Counted from the first letter of the stretch, positions 16,378-26,344 are shown. The stretch is 33,266 bases of DNA from Desulfobacteraceae bacterium (GCA_024226935.1 JAAELK010000359.1:1-33266), one strand, 5' to 3'. A program made the numbers and translations. The notes: generated by a model from the letters alone, not told the origin.

Positions 16378-16428
16378 GAACAAGGATAGAATGTACTTTC
16401 CCATCGATAACAGAATCTATCCTTGTTC
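16378..16428. repeat. Long inverted repeat between convergent genes
   Basis: GAACAAGGATAGA (16378-16390) and TCTATCCTTGTTC (16416-16428) form a perfect 13-bp stem around a 25-nt loop. It sits between the LOG gene and the lipoprotein gene, which converge on it. The stem lacks T-runs, so the function is unclear; a bidirectional transcription barrier or a palindromic repeat are the options. Confidence 0.55.
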
Positions 16429-16485
16429 ATTACCTGACAGCAATGCTCAATGTAAAATTATAAAGATAAATGAAATATATCTAAA

Positions 16486-16893
16486 TTATTGGTTCGAACA
16501 CTTAAATTTCATGTTTACCTTATAACCCTTTCCTAAAACCTCATCACCTATGGATGCGCCGTCCATTATTGTTCCGCCTTTTTTGGTGTCGTTCATCCAA
16601 ATCTTTGAACCTAGGCTTTGGGCTATCTGGGTGATTTTCTTTGCATTTTTATAATTTTGTTCATCCATATCCCCAGCATAGGAAACCTTTTCATCAAGAA
16701 CAATGGCATAGCCACCACCATACTCTTTGCAAAAACAATTTGCCTGGTCAATTGTTGATCTTTTTGCCTCATCCGGATTGTCAGTACTAATGGAAATATT
16801 ATTAATCCCATTAGGCCCTGGCATGACATCTTTGTGATGTGCACAAGAGAACAAAAGAGGCATGATTAAAAAAAGTAATAAACTGTTTTTCAT
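16486..16893 (-). CDS. Putative lipoprotein
   Basis: A 135-residue protein when started at the ATG at 16893, which has GGGGAG 12 bases upstream. The longer frame to 16920 would bury the signal peptide. Residues 1-16 are a lipoprotein signal with the lipobox LFSC17, followed by AHHKD. The mature part has C-x-C (CFCKEYGGGYA) in the middle and a final Cys in KFKCSNQ, which could form disulfides outside the cytoplasm. Residue 18 is Ala, so outer-membrane sorting is expected by the usual rule. It resembles small cysteine-containing surface lipoproteins, but I cannot name a family. Confidence 0.75.
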   Translation of the reverse strand: MKNSLLLFLIMPLLFSCAHHKDVMPGPNGINNISISTDNPDEAKRSTIDQANCFCKEYGGGYAIVLDEKVSYAGDMDEQNYKNAKKITQIAQSLGSKIWMNDTKKGGTIMDGASIGDEVLGKGYKVNMKFKCSNQ

Positions 16894-17139
16894 AGATGTA
16901 AACTCCCCAAGATATTTCACTAAACCTAAGTTAAAGAATGTAGCAAGTAAACTTGCTTTTTTATCCGATTAAACCCTTTGCCAAAACTGCTTCTATATAA
17001 ATCACAGACAAAAAACAACCTTTAATTCATGTAGTCAAATGAATATTTCAAAAACACAATTAATATGATAAAGAGGGCAGCTTTATGATGTTTAAGTAAC
17101 AATAGAAGTAAAGAGAAGTAAAAGGAGCAAAAATTATAA

Positions 17140-17868
17140 GTGGCTGATTTCAAAACACACCTCACGGTATCCAGTATTTTCAGCAGTTTAGCAGCAATAA
17201 CTCTATCAACTGTTTTTCCTGCCTCTCCCAAAGAGGTACTTATTTATTTTACAATGGGGCTGGTTGGCGGAATTCTTCCCGATATCGATTCGGACAGTTC
17301 CATACCGGTTCGTCTTCTTTTTACCTTTATTGCAACCATAATATCTTTTTTAATTGTATTTGCCCAAAGCGCCCACAGTTCTGTCTTGGCGCTCTTTTTC
17401 ATGTGGATTATCAGCTTTATTGTAATCAAGGTTTTCTGCTTTTCTCTTTTCACCCGGATGACGGTTCACAGAGGAATTATTCATTCCATACCCGCAGGAT
17501 TTTTTTGCTGGTTTCTTTCAACCATTATCCTATACAAAATATTTAATTTCAGTAATTTCACAGCCTGGATGGCGGGTTTATTCATTTTTACAGGGTTTAT
17601 TCTACACCTTGTACTGGATGAATTTTACAGCCTGAACCTGTTCGGAGACAAAGTTAAAAAATCCCTTGGAACTGCTCTCAAATTTGGAGTGGCAAAGGAT
17701 CTCAAGTCCACTATACTCATGTATCTTGCAGTTCTTTTTCTCTTTAATTTTACTCCCAGCTACAAACCTTTTGTTTCGGCCATGGTAAACGGGAAAAGCT
17801 ATGCAACACTTCAGGTATTTCCAAAGGACCATTGGTTCAAAAAAATCTATCAAAAAATATATGGCTGA
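17140..17868 (+). CDS. YdjM/DUF457-like inner membrane metal-dependent hydrolase family
   Basis: A 242-residue membrane protein with about six hydrophobic segments. It has the family pattern: H7 in DFKTHLT near the start, GGILPDIDSD near 44-53, TVHRGIIHSIP near 108-118 and HLVLDEFYSLNLFGDK near 150-166. The His and Asp residues would form a metal site within the membrane. Members are called membrane-bound metal-dependent hydrolases (YdjM type), with substrate unknown. The start is GTG with AAAGGAG about 12 bases upstream; no ATG is nearby. The gene stands alone and is followed by a palindromic repeat. Confidence 0.85.
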   Translation: MADFKTHLTVSSIFSSLAAITLSTVFPASPKEVLIYFTMGLVGGILPDIDSDSSIPVRLLFTFIATIISFLIVFAQSAHSSVLALFFMWIISFIVIKVFCFSLFTRMTVHRGIIHSIPAGFFCWFLSTIILYKIFNFSNFTAWMAGLFIFTGFILHLVLDEFYSLNLFGDKVKKSLGTALKFGVAKDLKSTILMYLAVLFLFNFTPSYKPFVSAMVNGKSYATLQVFPKDHWFKKIYQKIYG

Positions 17869-17889
17869 CCGAAAAACCCTGGCTTGGAT

Positions 17890-17994
17890 GAAAACTTGCC
17901 CATATGCAAGGCGCAAGAAAGTCTGAAGCCGGAGTGTACTCTTGTACATGAGGCTTCAGACTTTTGCAGCAACGCGGCAGATGGGTGAATTTTC
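17890..17994. repeat. Palindromic repeat element, copy 1 (MITE/REP-like)
   Basis: The element is a nested palindrome. The outer arms GAAAACTTGCCCAT (17890-17903) and ATGGGTGAATTTTC (17981-17994) pair imperfectly. The inner arms AAAGTCTGAAGCC (17918-17930) and GGCTTCAGACTTT (17952-17964) pair perfectly over 13 bp. At the tip TGTAC (17935-17939) pairs with GTACA (17944-17948). It lies just downstream of hsdR; a related sequence lies just upstream of hsdR at 21331-21363. Confidence 0.7.
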
Positions 17995-18007
17995 GTTCAA
18001 GCACTAT

Positions 18008-21000
18008 CTATAAAAGAGATTTCAACAGATCAAACACCACCCCGGCAAACCCCTTGGCCCTGGCAGGATCGGACAATAATTGCATCATCTGGTTTTCATG
18101 GGCTTTACTACTATCCATGACAGCATCATCCACAGCCCTTGGAAAATCGCCCAACATTGCCTGTTGGGTTGTGTTATTGGCAATCAGTGTCATCACAAGT
18201 TTATTTTCTTTGACTTTATCTCTTATGGTATAGGCATAGTTTACAAGATCCTTATTGGTGAGTTCATCGGTGATAAACAATTCATTTAAGCGATTGATAA
18301 TCCGTGAGAGAAATTCCTCTTTAATATCCTTTGGTTTTGCCGTGCCCAGGCCATCTCCCGGCTCCAGTTCATATTTTCCCACATCTTCATTGATTTTCAG
18401 GTTCTGTTGACGGATGGCAGACAATCTATAGTGGCTTAACACAATATTGTTCAGATCCAGATCATCTTCGTTAATTAAAGATTCCCTCAGCATGGGCCGC
18501 AGATTTCTGGCGTATAAACTCAGCTTTTCCAAATCCTTGTTATCGTAGTCAACAATCTGGGACATGAACTCATAAAATCTTACAAAGGTGCCCAGATCCT
18601 TTTTAAAAATTTCCAGGTTATCCTTTTCTTTTTTACAATCCCTAAAGCTGTTTTCGGCATTGGCAATTAGCACAGGATCATTGGTTTTTTTGGTTCTTTC
18701 AAACATCTCTTTTGCCTGGACATAGGCATCCAGGGCCGATTTATATCTGATTTTCCACCTTTGAACTGCGGGTTTGCAAATATTTGCAATGGCGGCATTA
18801 CTTTTACTCCTTTGAAAAAAAGCCTCACAAAATTGTTCCACTTCACGCCATAAAAAGATTCCCGAAGCCCGCAATTTTTCAAAGAGATCAAAGATCAGGT
18901 CGGGATCGGACACGTCTGCAAGCCTGGCTGTCTGATAATAGGGTCTAAAAGAGTTTAAAATCTCTTCGGGCTCATTGAAAAAATCCAAAATAAAAGTACC
19001 GCTGTCGGCTTTGCCGGGATAGGTTCTGTTCAAGCGCGACAGGGTTTGCACACACTCCACCCCCCCAAGTTTTTTATCCACATACATGGCGCAAAGCTTT
19101 GGCTGGTCAAAACCTGTCTGGAACTTATTGGCAACTATCATCACCTGGTAGTCGGCAGAATCAAAGGCTTTGGCCATATCCCGACCCTTGAGATTTGAAT
19201 TCATGTTGGTTTCGGTAAACTTTTTTCCCATGAGAGCTTCACAATTGGGATCATCCTCCTTAAATTCAACCTCGCCTGAAAATGCCACCATGGCGTGGAT
19301 GTTTTGGTAGCCTTTTTCAATTATATATTTATCAAAACCCAATTTATACCTGACAGCTTCCTTGCGGGAACTTGTGGTCACCATGGCTTTAGCCTGGCCT
19401 CCCAGCAACCCCATGACCTTATCTTTAAAATGTTCCACAATCACCCTTACCTTCTGGGAGATATTATAATCGTGGAGGCGCACCCATTGGTTGAGTTTTA
19501 CCCTGGCTTTTTTACTCTCCACCTGCCGGTCGGATTCCTCCATTGCCATGGCAAGATTATAGGCAACCTTATAATTGGTATAGTTTTTTAATACATCCAG
19601 GATAAACCCTTCTTCTATGGCCTGGCGCATGCTGTACACGTGATAGGCCCAGGGCTTGTTTTTTTTAGAGGGTTCCTGGTCGGGATATGGCAATCTTCCA
19701 AAAAGTTCCAGGGTTTTTGTTTTAGGGGTTGCAGTAAAGGCAAAGTAGCTCAGATTCTTGGATGCCCTGCGGGAAGCCACAACAGCATCTAAAATTTCAT
19801 CCACGCAAAGCTGTTCGTCTTCACATGCAGCGGTATCGATCATCAACACTTCTTTTAATTTGCGGGCCGTGGTTCCCGTCTGGGAGGAATGGGCCTCATC
19901 GGCGATTATTGCATAATTTCTCTCTCTTAAACTCAGATTATTTTCAATGGCCTGTAAAACAAAGGGAAAGGTCTGGATGGTTACAATAATAATGGGCTGG
20001 GAAATTTCCAGGGCAGCGGCCAGTTTTTCAGACTTGGAACCATCCCCGATCTTTTTATTGATCCTTCCCACCACCCCGTCCACATGCTCAAACTGGTAGA
20101 TGGTGGACTGCAACTGGTCATCCAACACAGTTCTGTCGGTGATAACAATCACCGAATTAAATAGCTTTTTGCCAGAGGTATCATAGAGAGATGACAATTG
20201 ATGGGCAGTCCAGGCAATGGAGTTTGATTTGCCGGAACCGGCACTGTGCTGGATCAGATATTTATTACCAGGCCCCTCTTTTCTTGCAGCGCAAATAAGT
20301 TGATTCACCACATCCCATTGGTGGTACCGGGGGAAAATCATGGTCTCTTTCTTGGATTTTCGCCCCTCCCAATCCTCTTTTTCTTCAATCTGAAGGTGGA
20401 TATACCGGGCAAGGATATTGAGCAGGTTATCGGGCAGCAGCACCTCATCCCACAAATAATCGGTGGCGTAAAGGTTCTTATCATCGGGCACAGCATTTCC
20501 TGCCCCTCCTTCAAGGGTTCCTTTGTTAAAGGGCAGAAAAAAGGTGTCTTCTCCTGCAAGGCGGGTTGTCATATAAACCTCATACTGGCTCACGGCAAAG
20601 TGGACCAAAGCTCCGCGCTTGAATGTCAACAAAGGTTCGGGCTTTCTTGTGACAGGGTCCTTTGGCAAACGGGTTGTTTTATATTGTTTGACGGCATTGT
20701 GAACGGCCTGCTTGAATTCTGATTTCAACTCCAGGGTGGCCACGGGTATGCCGTTGACAAAAAGCACAAGATCGATTCTCCATGCCTTGGCTTTTTTGCC
20801 GGTTTTTTCAAGGTGTTCTTTTGTGGCCCAGGGGCTGTAGATCAGTTCCGGCACAACCCTGAGTCGATTTTTTTCATATCTTTGAAGGGTATCAGGATTT
20901 AAATCATGCTCCGGCTTAAACTGGCATAGATTAAACCTTGTGCCCCGGTCCCGGAGTTCATGGCGCAACACACCAAGGGTGCCAAAGGTGCGCATCTTTT

Positions 21001-21271
21001 CATCGGGGGCATTGGGATCTGCCTTATTTAACTGGACAGCCACCCGTTCCACAAATTTTTGTTCGGAAGAAGTGGGGTATAGTTTGCAAAATTTTTCCCA
21101 TTGTTTTTCCTGGGTATTTTTCACAAAAAAAAGCAGATCCTCTTCATAGAGGGCAAGCTTTCTATTATAATTTTCAGGCTTTCCCAGAAGCCAGCCATTT
21201 TCCACCAACTGGCGGATCATATCGTTTTGAAAACTAAACTCATTTGATTTGTCGGACCCAAATATGCTCAT
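18008..21271 (-). CDS. hsdR: Type I restriction enzyme, R subunit
   Basis: This subunit translocates DNA with ATP and cuts it when the HsdM/HsdS complex meets an unmethylated site. It is 1087 residues when started at the second ATG (21271), which has AGGA at good spacing; the first ATG is 6 bases upstream. An N-terminal nuclease motif VATLELKSEF lies near residue 180. Superfamily 2 helicase motifs follow: Walker A SAGSGKS near 345, DEAHSS near 460, TATPKTK near 530, and motif VI QTLSRLNRTYPGK near 770. A helical C-terminal region follows. The length is normal and there is no frameshift. It is last in the hsd gene run and is separated from the DUF1016 gene by 165 bp of repeat DNA. Confidence 0.95.
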   Translation of the reverse strand: MSIFGSDKSNEFSFQNDMIRQLVENGWLLGKPENYNRKLALYEEDLLFFVKNTQEKQWEKFCKLYPTSSEQKFVERVAVQLNKADPNAPDEKMRTFGTLGVLRHELRDRGTRFNLCQFKPEHDLNPDTLQRYEKNRLRVVPELIYSPWATKEHLEKTGKKAKAWRIDLVLFVNGIPVATLELKSEFKQAVHNAVKQYKTTRLPKDPVTRKPEPLLTFKRGALVHFAVSQYEVYMTTRLAGEDTFFLPFNKGTLEGGAGNAVPDDKNLYATDYLWDEVLLPDNLLNILARYIHLQIEEKEDWEGRKSKKETMIFPRYHQWDVVNQLICAARKEGPGNKYLIQHSAGSGKSNSIAWTAHQLSSLYDTSGKKLFNSVIVITDRTVLDDQLQSTIYQFEHVDGVVGRINKKIGDGSKSEKLAAALEISQPIIIVTIQTFPFVLQAIENNLSLRERNYAIIADEAHSSQTGTTARKLKEVLMIDTAACEDEQLCVDEILDAVVASRRASKNLSYFAFTATPKTKTLELFGRLPYPDQEPSKKNKPWAYHVYSMRQAIEEGFILDVLKNYTNYKVAYNLAMAMEESDRQVESKKARVKLNQWVRLHDYNISQKVRVIVEHFKDKVMGLLGGQAKAMVTTSSRKEAVRYKLGFDKYIIEKGYQNIHAMVAFSGEVEFKEDDPNCEALMGKKFTETNMNSNLKGRDMAKAFDSADYQVMIVANKFQTGFDQPKLCAMYVDKKLGGVECVQTLSRLNRTYPGKADSGTFILDFFNEPEEILNSFRPYYQTARLADVSDPDLIFDLFEKLRASGIFLWREVEQFCEAFFQRSKSNAAIANICKPAVQRWKIRYKSALDAYVQAKEMFERTKKTNDPVLIANAENSFRDCKKEKDNLEIFKKDLGTFVRFYEFMSQIVDYDNKDLEKLSLYARNLRPMLRESLINEDDLDLNNIVLSHYRLSAIRQQNLKINEDVGKYELEPGDGLGTAKPKDIKEEFLSRIINRLNELFITDELTNKDLVNYAYTIRDKVKENKLVMTLIANNTTQQAMLGDFPRAVDDAVMDSSKAHENQMMQLLSDPARAKGFAGVVFDLLKSLL

Positions 21272-21330
21272 ATTCATCCTATATTTTTTTTATACCCAGT
21301 TTTTTTAACTTTTTTACAATCGGGCCGAAA

Positions 21331-21363
21331 TCTGAAACCTGAATGTACTCCAATACATGAGGC
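21331..21363. repeat. Palindromic repeat element, copy 2 (partial)
   Basis: TCTGAAACCTGAATGTACTC and the TACATGAGGC that follows match the core of the element at 17921-17953 at most positions, in the same orientation. Here the palindrome is broken: the right arm after TACATGAGGC no longer matches. It fills the gap between the DUF1016 gene and hsdR. Confidence 0.6.
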
Positions 21364-21368
21364 CAAAT

Positions 21369-21396
21369 TCAATTGTCTCCGCACTGCGTAGACAAT
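21369..21396. repeat. Intergenic copy of a 28-bp palindrome shared with the DUF1016 gene
   Basis: This stretch matches 22153-22180, inside the DUF1016 gene, at 27 of 28 positions. Its arms here are CAATTGTCT...AGACAATTG around CGCACTGCG with one mismatch. It directly adjoins the palindromic repeat at 21331-21363. Confidence 0.75.
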
Positions 21397-21436
21397 TGGC
21401 AAGGCCCATGGAACGGGCAAAGCGGTAACATAGCCA

Positions 21437-22468
21437 TCATTTATTTTCCAATCTTCGTCTCGCATTTACAACGGCCTGGTGCAACCTTTGTTCCAATATT
21501 TCTTTTGGTGGCAGGGTTGTTATATACTCGGCAACATGAATACCAGAATTGCCCAATTCAAGGAGTTCAATCTGCTCCTCTTTTTTACCTGCACACAAAA
21601 TTATACCAAGTGGCGGGTTTTCATTGGATTCTTGTTCATGCTTTGCAAGCCAGCGAAGATAAAGCTCCATTTGTCCCTTGTATTCTGCCTTAAACCTTCC
21701 GACTTTTAAATCTATGGCAATTAAACGCTTTAACTTGCGGTTATAAAATAAAAGATCGATATAAAAGTCATCGTCATCGATCTGAATACGATATTGACGG
21801 GCAATAAAGGTAAATCCGCTGCCAAGTTCCAATAAAAACTGCTGCAACTCCCTCAGAATGGCATCTTCCAGATCCTTTTCCATATAGCTGTCGTTTAACC
21901 CGAGAAAATCAAGGATATAAGGGTCTTTTAGAACAAGGTCCTGATTAACTTCGCCTTTCTGTTTTAACAACTCAAGTTCTTTGCTGATTGTCAAATCTGG
22001 TTTTTTTGAAATAGCCGTTCTCTCATAAAGTTGGGACTCTATCCGCTGGTTGAGAGTTCGGGTTGACCAGCGTTCTTCAATAGCCATTTGTGTATAAAAA
22101 TCACGTTTTAAAGCATCATCCATATACATTATGGAACGAATATGGGTCCAGCTCAATTGTCTACGCACTGCGTAGACAATCTTTTCATCGGGAAAAATCT
22201 CCGCAAAACAAAGACAATGGTGCAACTGTTTTTTGCTCCACCCCTTGCCAAAGGTCCGGGTCAGTTCACGGGAGAGATTACCGATCACCTCTTTTCCATA
22301 CTCTGCCCGCTGGTTTTTTAATATTTCACGTTGAATCCGTTTCCCCACCTGCCAGTTAAGACGGGTCAGCTCGGAATTCACACTAACCGCGGCATTTTGT
22401 TTTGCAGATTTAATCAACTCTTTTACTTCAGAAAAAAAACGTTTGTCGTCGGTGGGTGTCGGGTTCAT
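21437..22468 (-). CDS. DUF1016 / PDDEXK nuclease domain protein (YhcG-like)
   Basis: A 343-residue protein. The N-terminal half is a DUF1016-type DNA-binding region (LTRLNWQVGKRIQ, RTFGKGWSKKQLHHC, QLSWTHIRSIMY, FYTQMAIEERWSTRTL). The C-terminal half is a PDDEXK nuclease fold with YIDLLFYN and LIAIDLKVGRF as the D...DxK catalytic core. Members are often found inside or beside type I restriction loci and their exact role is open. The ATG overlaps the hsdS stop by 4 bases, so it is translationally coupled to hsdS and belongs to the operon. Codons for IVYAVRRQ coincide with a perfect DNA palindrome at 22156-22180, which is odd for a coding region. Confidence 0.92.
   Translation of the reverse strand: MNPTPTDDKRFFSEVKELIKSAKQNAAVSVNSELTRLNWQVGKRIQREILKNQRAEYGKEVIGNLSRELTRTFGKGWSKKQLHHCLCFAEIFPDEKIVYAVRRQLSWTHIRSIMYMDDALKRDFYTQMAIEERWSTRTLNQRIESQLYERTAISKKPDLTISKELELLKQKGEVNQDLVLKDPYILDFLGLNDSYMEKDLEDAILRELQQFLLELGSGFTFIARQYRIQIDDDDFYIDLLFYNRKLKRLIAIDLKVGRFKAEYKGQMELYLRWLAKHEQESNENPPLGIILCAGKKEEQIELLELGNSGIHVAEYITTLPPKEILEQRLHQAVVNARRRLENK
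22156..22180. repeat. Perfect 25-nt palindrome inside the DUF1016 coding sequence
   Basis: Arms ATTGTCTACGCA and TGCGTAGACAAT are exact reverse complements around a single C. The flanking TCA at 22153-22155 is also shared with the intergenic copy at 21369-21396. In the protein the segment encodes part of IVYAVRRQLSW, where relatives have unrelated codons for a similar helix; that last point is from memory. Confidence 0.7.
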
Positions 22469-23841
22469 GGGGTATCTTCCCTGGTGGTTTGTTTTTGTTT
22501 CGGAGCTTTCCAGTTGCGGACGTCGATTTTCCCTGTGACGGCTGCGGAGATCAGGGCTGTGCGACGTTCTTGCATTAACTTAATTGCAGATTCAGCTATA
22601 TTTGTTAATTTTATGTATTTTTCTTTAATTAATTTGAGATATTCATGAATTTGAATCACCTCATTTTTAGGCGGAACAATAACTGGAATATTTTCAACCT
22701 GCCCTACCCTTAAGTGTGAAACTGTACTGCCATGAGATACACTTTCAATGTATCTATCAAGGCAATCAGATAATAGAAAATCAAACAAATACTTTGAATA
22801 TTCATGCTCATGACAGATAAAGTTCATCATTCGCTGCCCCATACAAAACTTTAAATTATCAGAAACAAGACAAATCTCACCAGCTGGTGCTTCACGGGTA
22901 AAGAGTATTGAACCTACCGGAGGTATCCCTCGCTGTGTCCAAATTTTGAAATTAGCTTCATTTGTATATCGGGCATCATTAAAATTTAATTTTTGTTGTT
23001 TCACATTTGTGGTTCTTATTACAAAGTATTCTCCATCTTCAAAATATTCTGGAGTTTTGTTCCGACAGTCAACAATCTCAGAAACATTTTTCAATCGTTT
23101 AACCTCCCAATGCTCCGGCACCTCCCCCAGCCACTCCACCCCGGAATCCTTCATGGGAACATGGGGGGTTAACCCCTTGGTAACGGCATGGCTGATCACT
23201 GCCTGGCGCTTTTCTTTCAGCAGCTTGATGAGCTTTTGCTGTTTTTCAATGAGGGTATCGATTTTGGCTGTTTCGTGGTCGAGAAATGCTATTATCCTCT
23301 CTAATTCATTCAATGGAGCTGTGGCAATGTGAAGATTTTCTATAACCCCCATTCCGATATTTGGCTGTGTTCCTTGACTCCATGAAAGCTGAACACTTTT
23401 TTGAAAAAAATCAGCCTGCATCGAATAAAATAAAAACCTTGGCAATATTTTTAATTGATTCGCCCTAATCAATGCCAAAGGTGACCAAATATTAAATTCT
23501 TGCTTTGTCTCTACTATTGCTAAAGCCCCAGTTGTATTTCCAGATTTCACCATAAAAACATCTTCAAACTGAGGTAAACACTTTTTGCTATAAATCTCAT
23601 GTAATTCTTTAGTTATATTTCCACGCTTCTTCGTAAAATCTAACGATTTTTTTTTTACTGCTTCTGCTGATAAAAAAGGAACTCCTTCATCAACAAATTC
23701 TGGTGTCTCATGAGGACCATCTGTAATTCGGATAGCAACTAAATACTTCAAGGGCAAACGTCCCCAATGCTTGGGAATACTATCTAACCACTTACTTTTA
23801 GAATCTTTATACTCCAGATAAACCTGATATTTCCCCGCCAT
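22465..23841 (-). CDS. hsdS: Type I restriction-modification specificity subunit
   Basis: The 458-residue subunit chooses the DNA sequence that the complex methylates or cuts. It has the classic layout of two target recognition domains, each opened by a WLxxxPxHW box (WLDSIPKHWGRLPL near 18 and WLGEVPEHWEVKRL near 234). A conserved central helix (IDTLIEKQQKLIKLLKEKRQ) and a C-terminal helix (LMQERRTALISAAVTGKID) act as spacers. The DNA of the two recognition domains is more AT-rich than that of the conserved helices, as is usual for exchangeable domains. The ATG shares one base with the hsdM TAA. The target sequence cannot be predicted by eye. Confidence 0.95.
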   Translation of the reverse strand: MAGKYQVYLEYKDSKSKWLDSIPKHWGRLPLKYLVAIRITDGPHETPEFVDEGVPFLSAEAVKKKSLDFTKKRGNITKELHEIYSKKCLPQFEDVFMVKSGNTTGALAIVETKQEFNIWSPLALIRANQLKILPRFLFYSMQADFFQKSVQLSWSQGTQPNIGMGVIENLHIATAPLNELERIIAFLDHETAKIDTLIEKQQKLIKLLKEKRQAVISHAVTKGLTPHVPMKDSGVEWLGEVPEHWEVKRLKNVSEIVDCRNKTPEYFEDGEYFVIRTTNVKQQKLNFNDARYTNEANFKIWTQRGIPPVGSILFTREAPAGEICLVSDNLKFCMGQRMMNFICHEHEYSKYLFDFLLSDCLDRYIESVSHGSTVSHLRVGQVENIPVIVPPKNEVIQIHEYLKLIKEKYIKLTNIAESAIKLMQERRTALISAAVTGKIDVRNWKAPKQKQTTREDTP

Positions 23842-26150
23842 TATGAATGCACCTCTTTTAGCAACTCCATGATCTCGGAACTCACCTTATCAAGATCTGC
23901 ATCTATTTTTGCAAGATCCCTTGGGGGCTGGTAGAAATAAAAATGGCGGTTAAAGGGAATCTCATACCCGATAATGCCGATCTGGCCATCCTTGTCATCG
24001 GTTTTTCCGGCATCAATCCAGGCTTCAGGCACATGGGGCAGAACCTCTTTTTTAAAATAGGCTTCATTGACCTCATTTACAGGTTTTGACGGATCAAGAC
24101 CAATATTTTCATTATCCCTTAAATCACCGTCGGGCTTGTATTCGACTACTTTGCCATCCACTTCAAACAACCCATAATAGGGATCTGCCTTGGTTTTATG
24201 AACTTTTTTTATCACCTTTCTGGCCTCTGGGTTTTTCCAGGTGACAGCCGTTGTGATCTGCTTTTTTTCCTTGGAGTCAAGCTTTACCTTGGTGGCTTTA
24301 ACGGCTGCATCAAACCCATTCATATCATCGTGCTGATCTGAACCGATAATTTTCTGGATTTTTCTTGCCTTGAGCAAAATTGTTTTTTGACCTGTCCAGG
24401 TTTTTTTGTCCAGGACAGTTTTTATCTGTTTTTCCTTGAGGTTTTTAAACTCTTTTTTGATATGGTCCCGAATTTTTCCAGCCTGGTCCGATAGATCTCC
24501 ATAAAGTTTGCAGTTTTCATCATCTGACCAAGTTTTGCCAAAGTTTTTAAAAACCCATTCCATGATCTGGTTAAGGGGTTTTGGAGCAAACCGCAGAGAA
24601 TCGATTTTTTCATCAGAAAATTGGTAGGATTCTCGAAGGGGTCTTTCGATGGTAAGCCTTCTATATCCGAATTCATGGGTATGAAAGATTTTTGCTCCAA
24701 AGGTTTTTGGCTTGGCACCATTGCCGTTTTCAGATTGTCGTCCCCTATTGCTTTTTTGCTCCAGCGGTTTATCAAGCTCACGGGTTTCAATGGTCTCAAA
24801 ATTCCCATGGGCCTTTGTGATAATTGCAATATCATTGTCATCCATTTTGTTTCGCTTGGAGCCAAGGGATTTTCGCATTTTCCCATATAGATTCACCCCG
24901 TTGATAAGCTGGACTTTTCCCCTTCGTTCCTTTGATTTTTTATTGGACAACACCCATACATAGGTTGCAATCCCCGTATTGTAAAACATATCGTTGGGCA
25001 AAGCCACAATGGTTTCCAGAAGATCTGCCTCCAGAACATAGCGCCTGATTTCAGATTCCCCAGACCCTGCTCCCCCTGTAAAAAGAGGAGAGCCGTTTAA
25101 AATAATCCCGATGCGCCCGCCTCCTTCTTTGACAGAACGAAGTTTGCTGATAAGATGCAGCAAAAAAAGAAGGGACCCGTCGGACACCCTCGGCAGCCCC
25201 GGCCCGAAACGCCCGTCATAGCCTTTCTGGGTATTTTCGTCCTTTATTACCCCCTCAATTTTTTTCCAGTCTACCCCGAAAGGGGGATTGGAAAGCATGT
25301 AGTCAAATTTATCGGTAAAAAGATGGTCATTTGACAATGTGTTTCCAAGCTTGATCCTGTCCACCTCCTGGCCCTTGATCAGCATATCTGCCTTGCAGAT
25401 GGCATAGCTTTCAGGGTTCAGCTCCTGGCCGAAACCCCTCATCGTACCCTGGGGATTGCATTCATGCAGATATTCCATCCCCGAAGATAAAAAGCCCCCA
25501 GTCCCTGCCGTGGGATCATAGATGGTTCGAATAATGCCGGGTTTTCCCAAGGCATCATCGTCTTCCATGAAAACAAGGGAGGTGGTGAGGCGCACAATAT
25601 CCCTGGGGGTAAAGTGTTCCCCTGCTGTTTCATTGGAACCTTCGGCAAATCTTCTGATAAGTTCCTCAAAAACAAGGCCCATTTCGTGGTTAGAAACAGC
25701 CCCCGGGCGCAGATCACTTTTTCTTACCCTTTGCACCACCTTGTATAAAAGGTTGGCATCGTTTAGCTGGCCTATGAACTCGCTGAAATTAAAGTATTCA
25801 AATATCTGCCTGGCATCCTTGGAAAAGCCCTGGATATAAGATTCCAGGTTGTCTTTTATGTCCGACTCACCAAGTTTGGAAAGATCCATTTGAGAAAGGT
25901 TGAAAAAAGCCAACCCATTGGTTGCCCTTAACAATAGCTTTTCCTCTGCCTCTTCGGATAACTTCATCTTTTTAATTCTTTTATGTTCGGAAAGGACTGA
26001 AAGTTTGCTTTCTTCTAATACCCCTTCAAGGCGGCACAAAAGGGTGAAGGGCAAAATTATCCGGCCATACTGGCTTCTTTTAAAATCCCCACGTAAAAGA
26101 TCGGCCAAAGACCAGATATATGCGGCCATATTGTTTGTTGCTTGTGACAT
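23841..26150 (-). CDS. hsdM: Type I restriction-modification methyltransferase subunit
   Basis: This is the N6-adenine methyltransferase subunit. It is 769 residues, longer than the 500 or so of the EcoKI type. An N-terminal helical domain (residues 1-150) precedes the catalytic domain, which has the SAM-binding motif [10 protein letters not shown] at 212-221 and the catalytic NPPF at 288-291. The region beyond about 500 is a charged extension with many Lys/Asp/Glu and a stretch ending in [15 protein letters not shown]. The ATG has GGAAAAG upstream, and the gene is first in the operon, followed by hsdS with a 1-base overlap. Confidence 0.95.
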   Translation of the reverse strand: MSQATNNMAAYIWSLADLLRGDFKRSQYGRIILPFTLLCRLEGVLEESKLSVLSEHKRIKKMKLSEEAEEKLLLRATNGLAFFNLSQMDLSKLGESDIKDNLESYIQGFSKDARQIFEYFNFSEFIGQLNDANLLYKVVQRVRKSDLRPGAVSNHEMGLVFEELIRRFAEGSNETAGEHFTPRDIVRLTTSLVFMEDDDALGKPGIIRTIYDPTAGTGGFLSSGMEYLHECNPQGTMRGFGQELNPESYAICKADMLIKGQEVDRIKLGNTLSNDHLFTDKFDYMLSNPPFGVDWKKIEGVIKDENTQKGYDGRFGPGLPRVSDGSLLFLLHLISKLRSVKEGGGRIGIILNGSPLFTGGAGSGESEIRRYVLEADLLETIVALPNDMFYNTGIATYVWVLSNKKSKERRGKVQLINGVNLYGKMRKSLGSKRNKMDDNDIAIITKAHGNFETIETRELDKPLEQKSNRGRQSENGNGAKPKTFGAKIFHTHEFGYRRLTIERPLRESYQFSDEKIDSLRFAPKPLNQIMEWVFKNFGKTWSDDENCKLYGDLSDQAGKIRDHIKKEFKNLKEKQIKTVLDKKTWTGQKTILLKARKIQKIIGSDQHDDMNGFDAAVKATKVKLDSKEKKQITTAVTWKNPEARKVIKKVHKTKADPYYGLFEVDGKVVEYKPDGDLRDNENIGLDPSKPVNEVNEAYFKKEVLPHVPEAWIDAGKTDDKDGQIGIIGYEIPFNRHFYFYQPPRDLAKIDADLDKVSSEIMELLKEVHS

Positions 26151-26279
26151 TTATATGCTTTTCCAATATTTTAAAAAAAAATTGATCTAATTAATTCAAA
26201 GCCATAATTAACAATAACAAAATTGGCTGTAAAGAAATATTCTTGGGTTTGTTTTCAGGATTATCAAAGATTGGAAAAA

Positions 26280-26321
26280 AAAGGTAACCTGGGGAAAGCA
26301 TTTTTTCCCCAGGTTACCTTT
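26280..26321 (-). terminator. Strong intrinsic terminator
   Basis: The arms 26280-26297 and 26304-26321 are perfectly complementary over 18 bp (AAAGGTAACCTGGGGAAA and its complement) around a 6-nt loop. On the minus strand the stem is followed by a run of five or more T. It lies 24 bp after the stop of the 26345 gene and separates it from hsdM. Confidence 0.85.
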
Positions 26322-26344
26322 ATACTTTAAACAATAAAGAGCTT

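Noticed and set aside
21274-21465. Separate small gene on the minus strand before hsdR
   Set aside because: Its sequence is the translation of the repeat element and the palindrome; it has no ribosome site.
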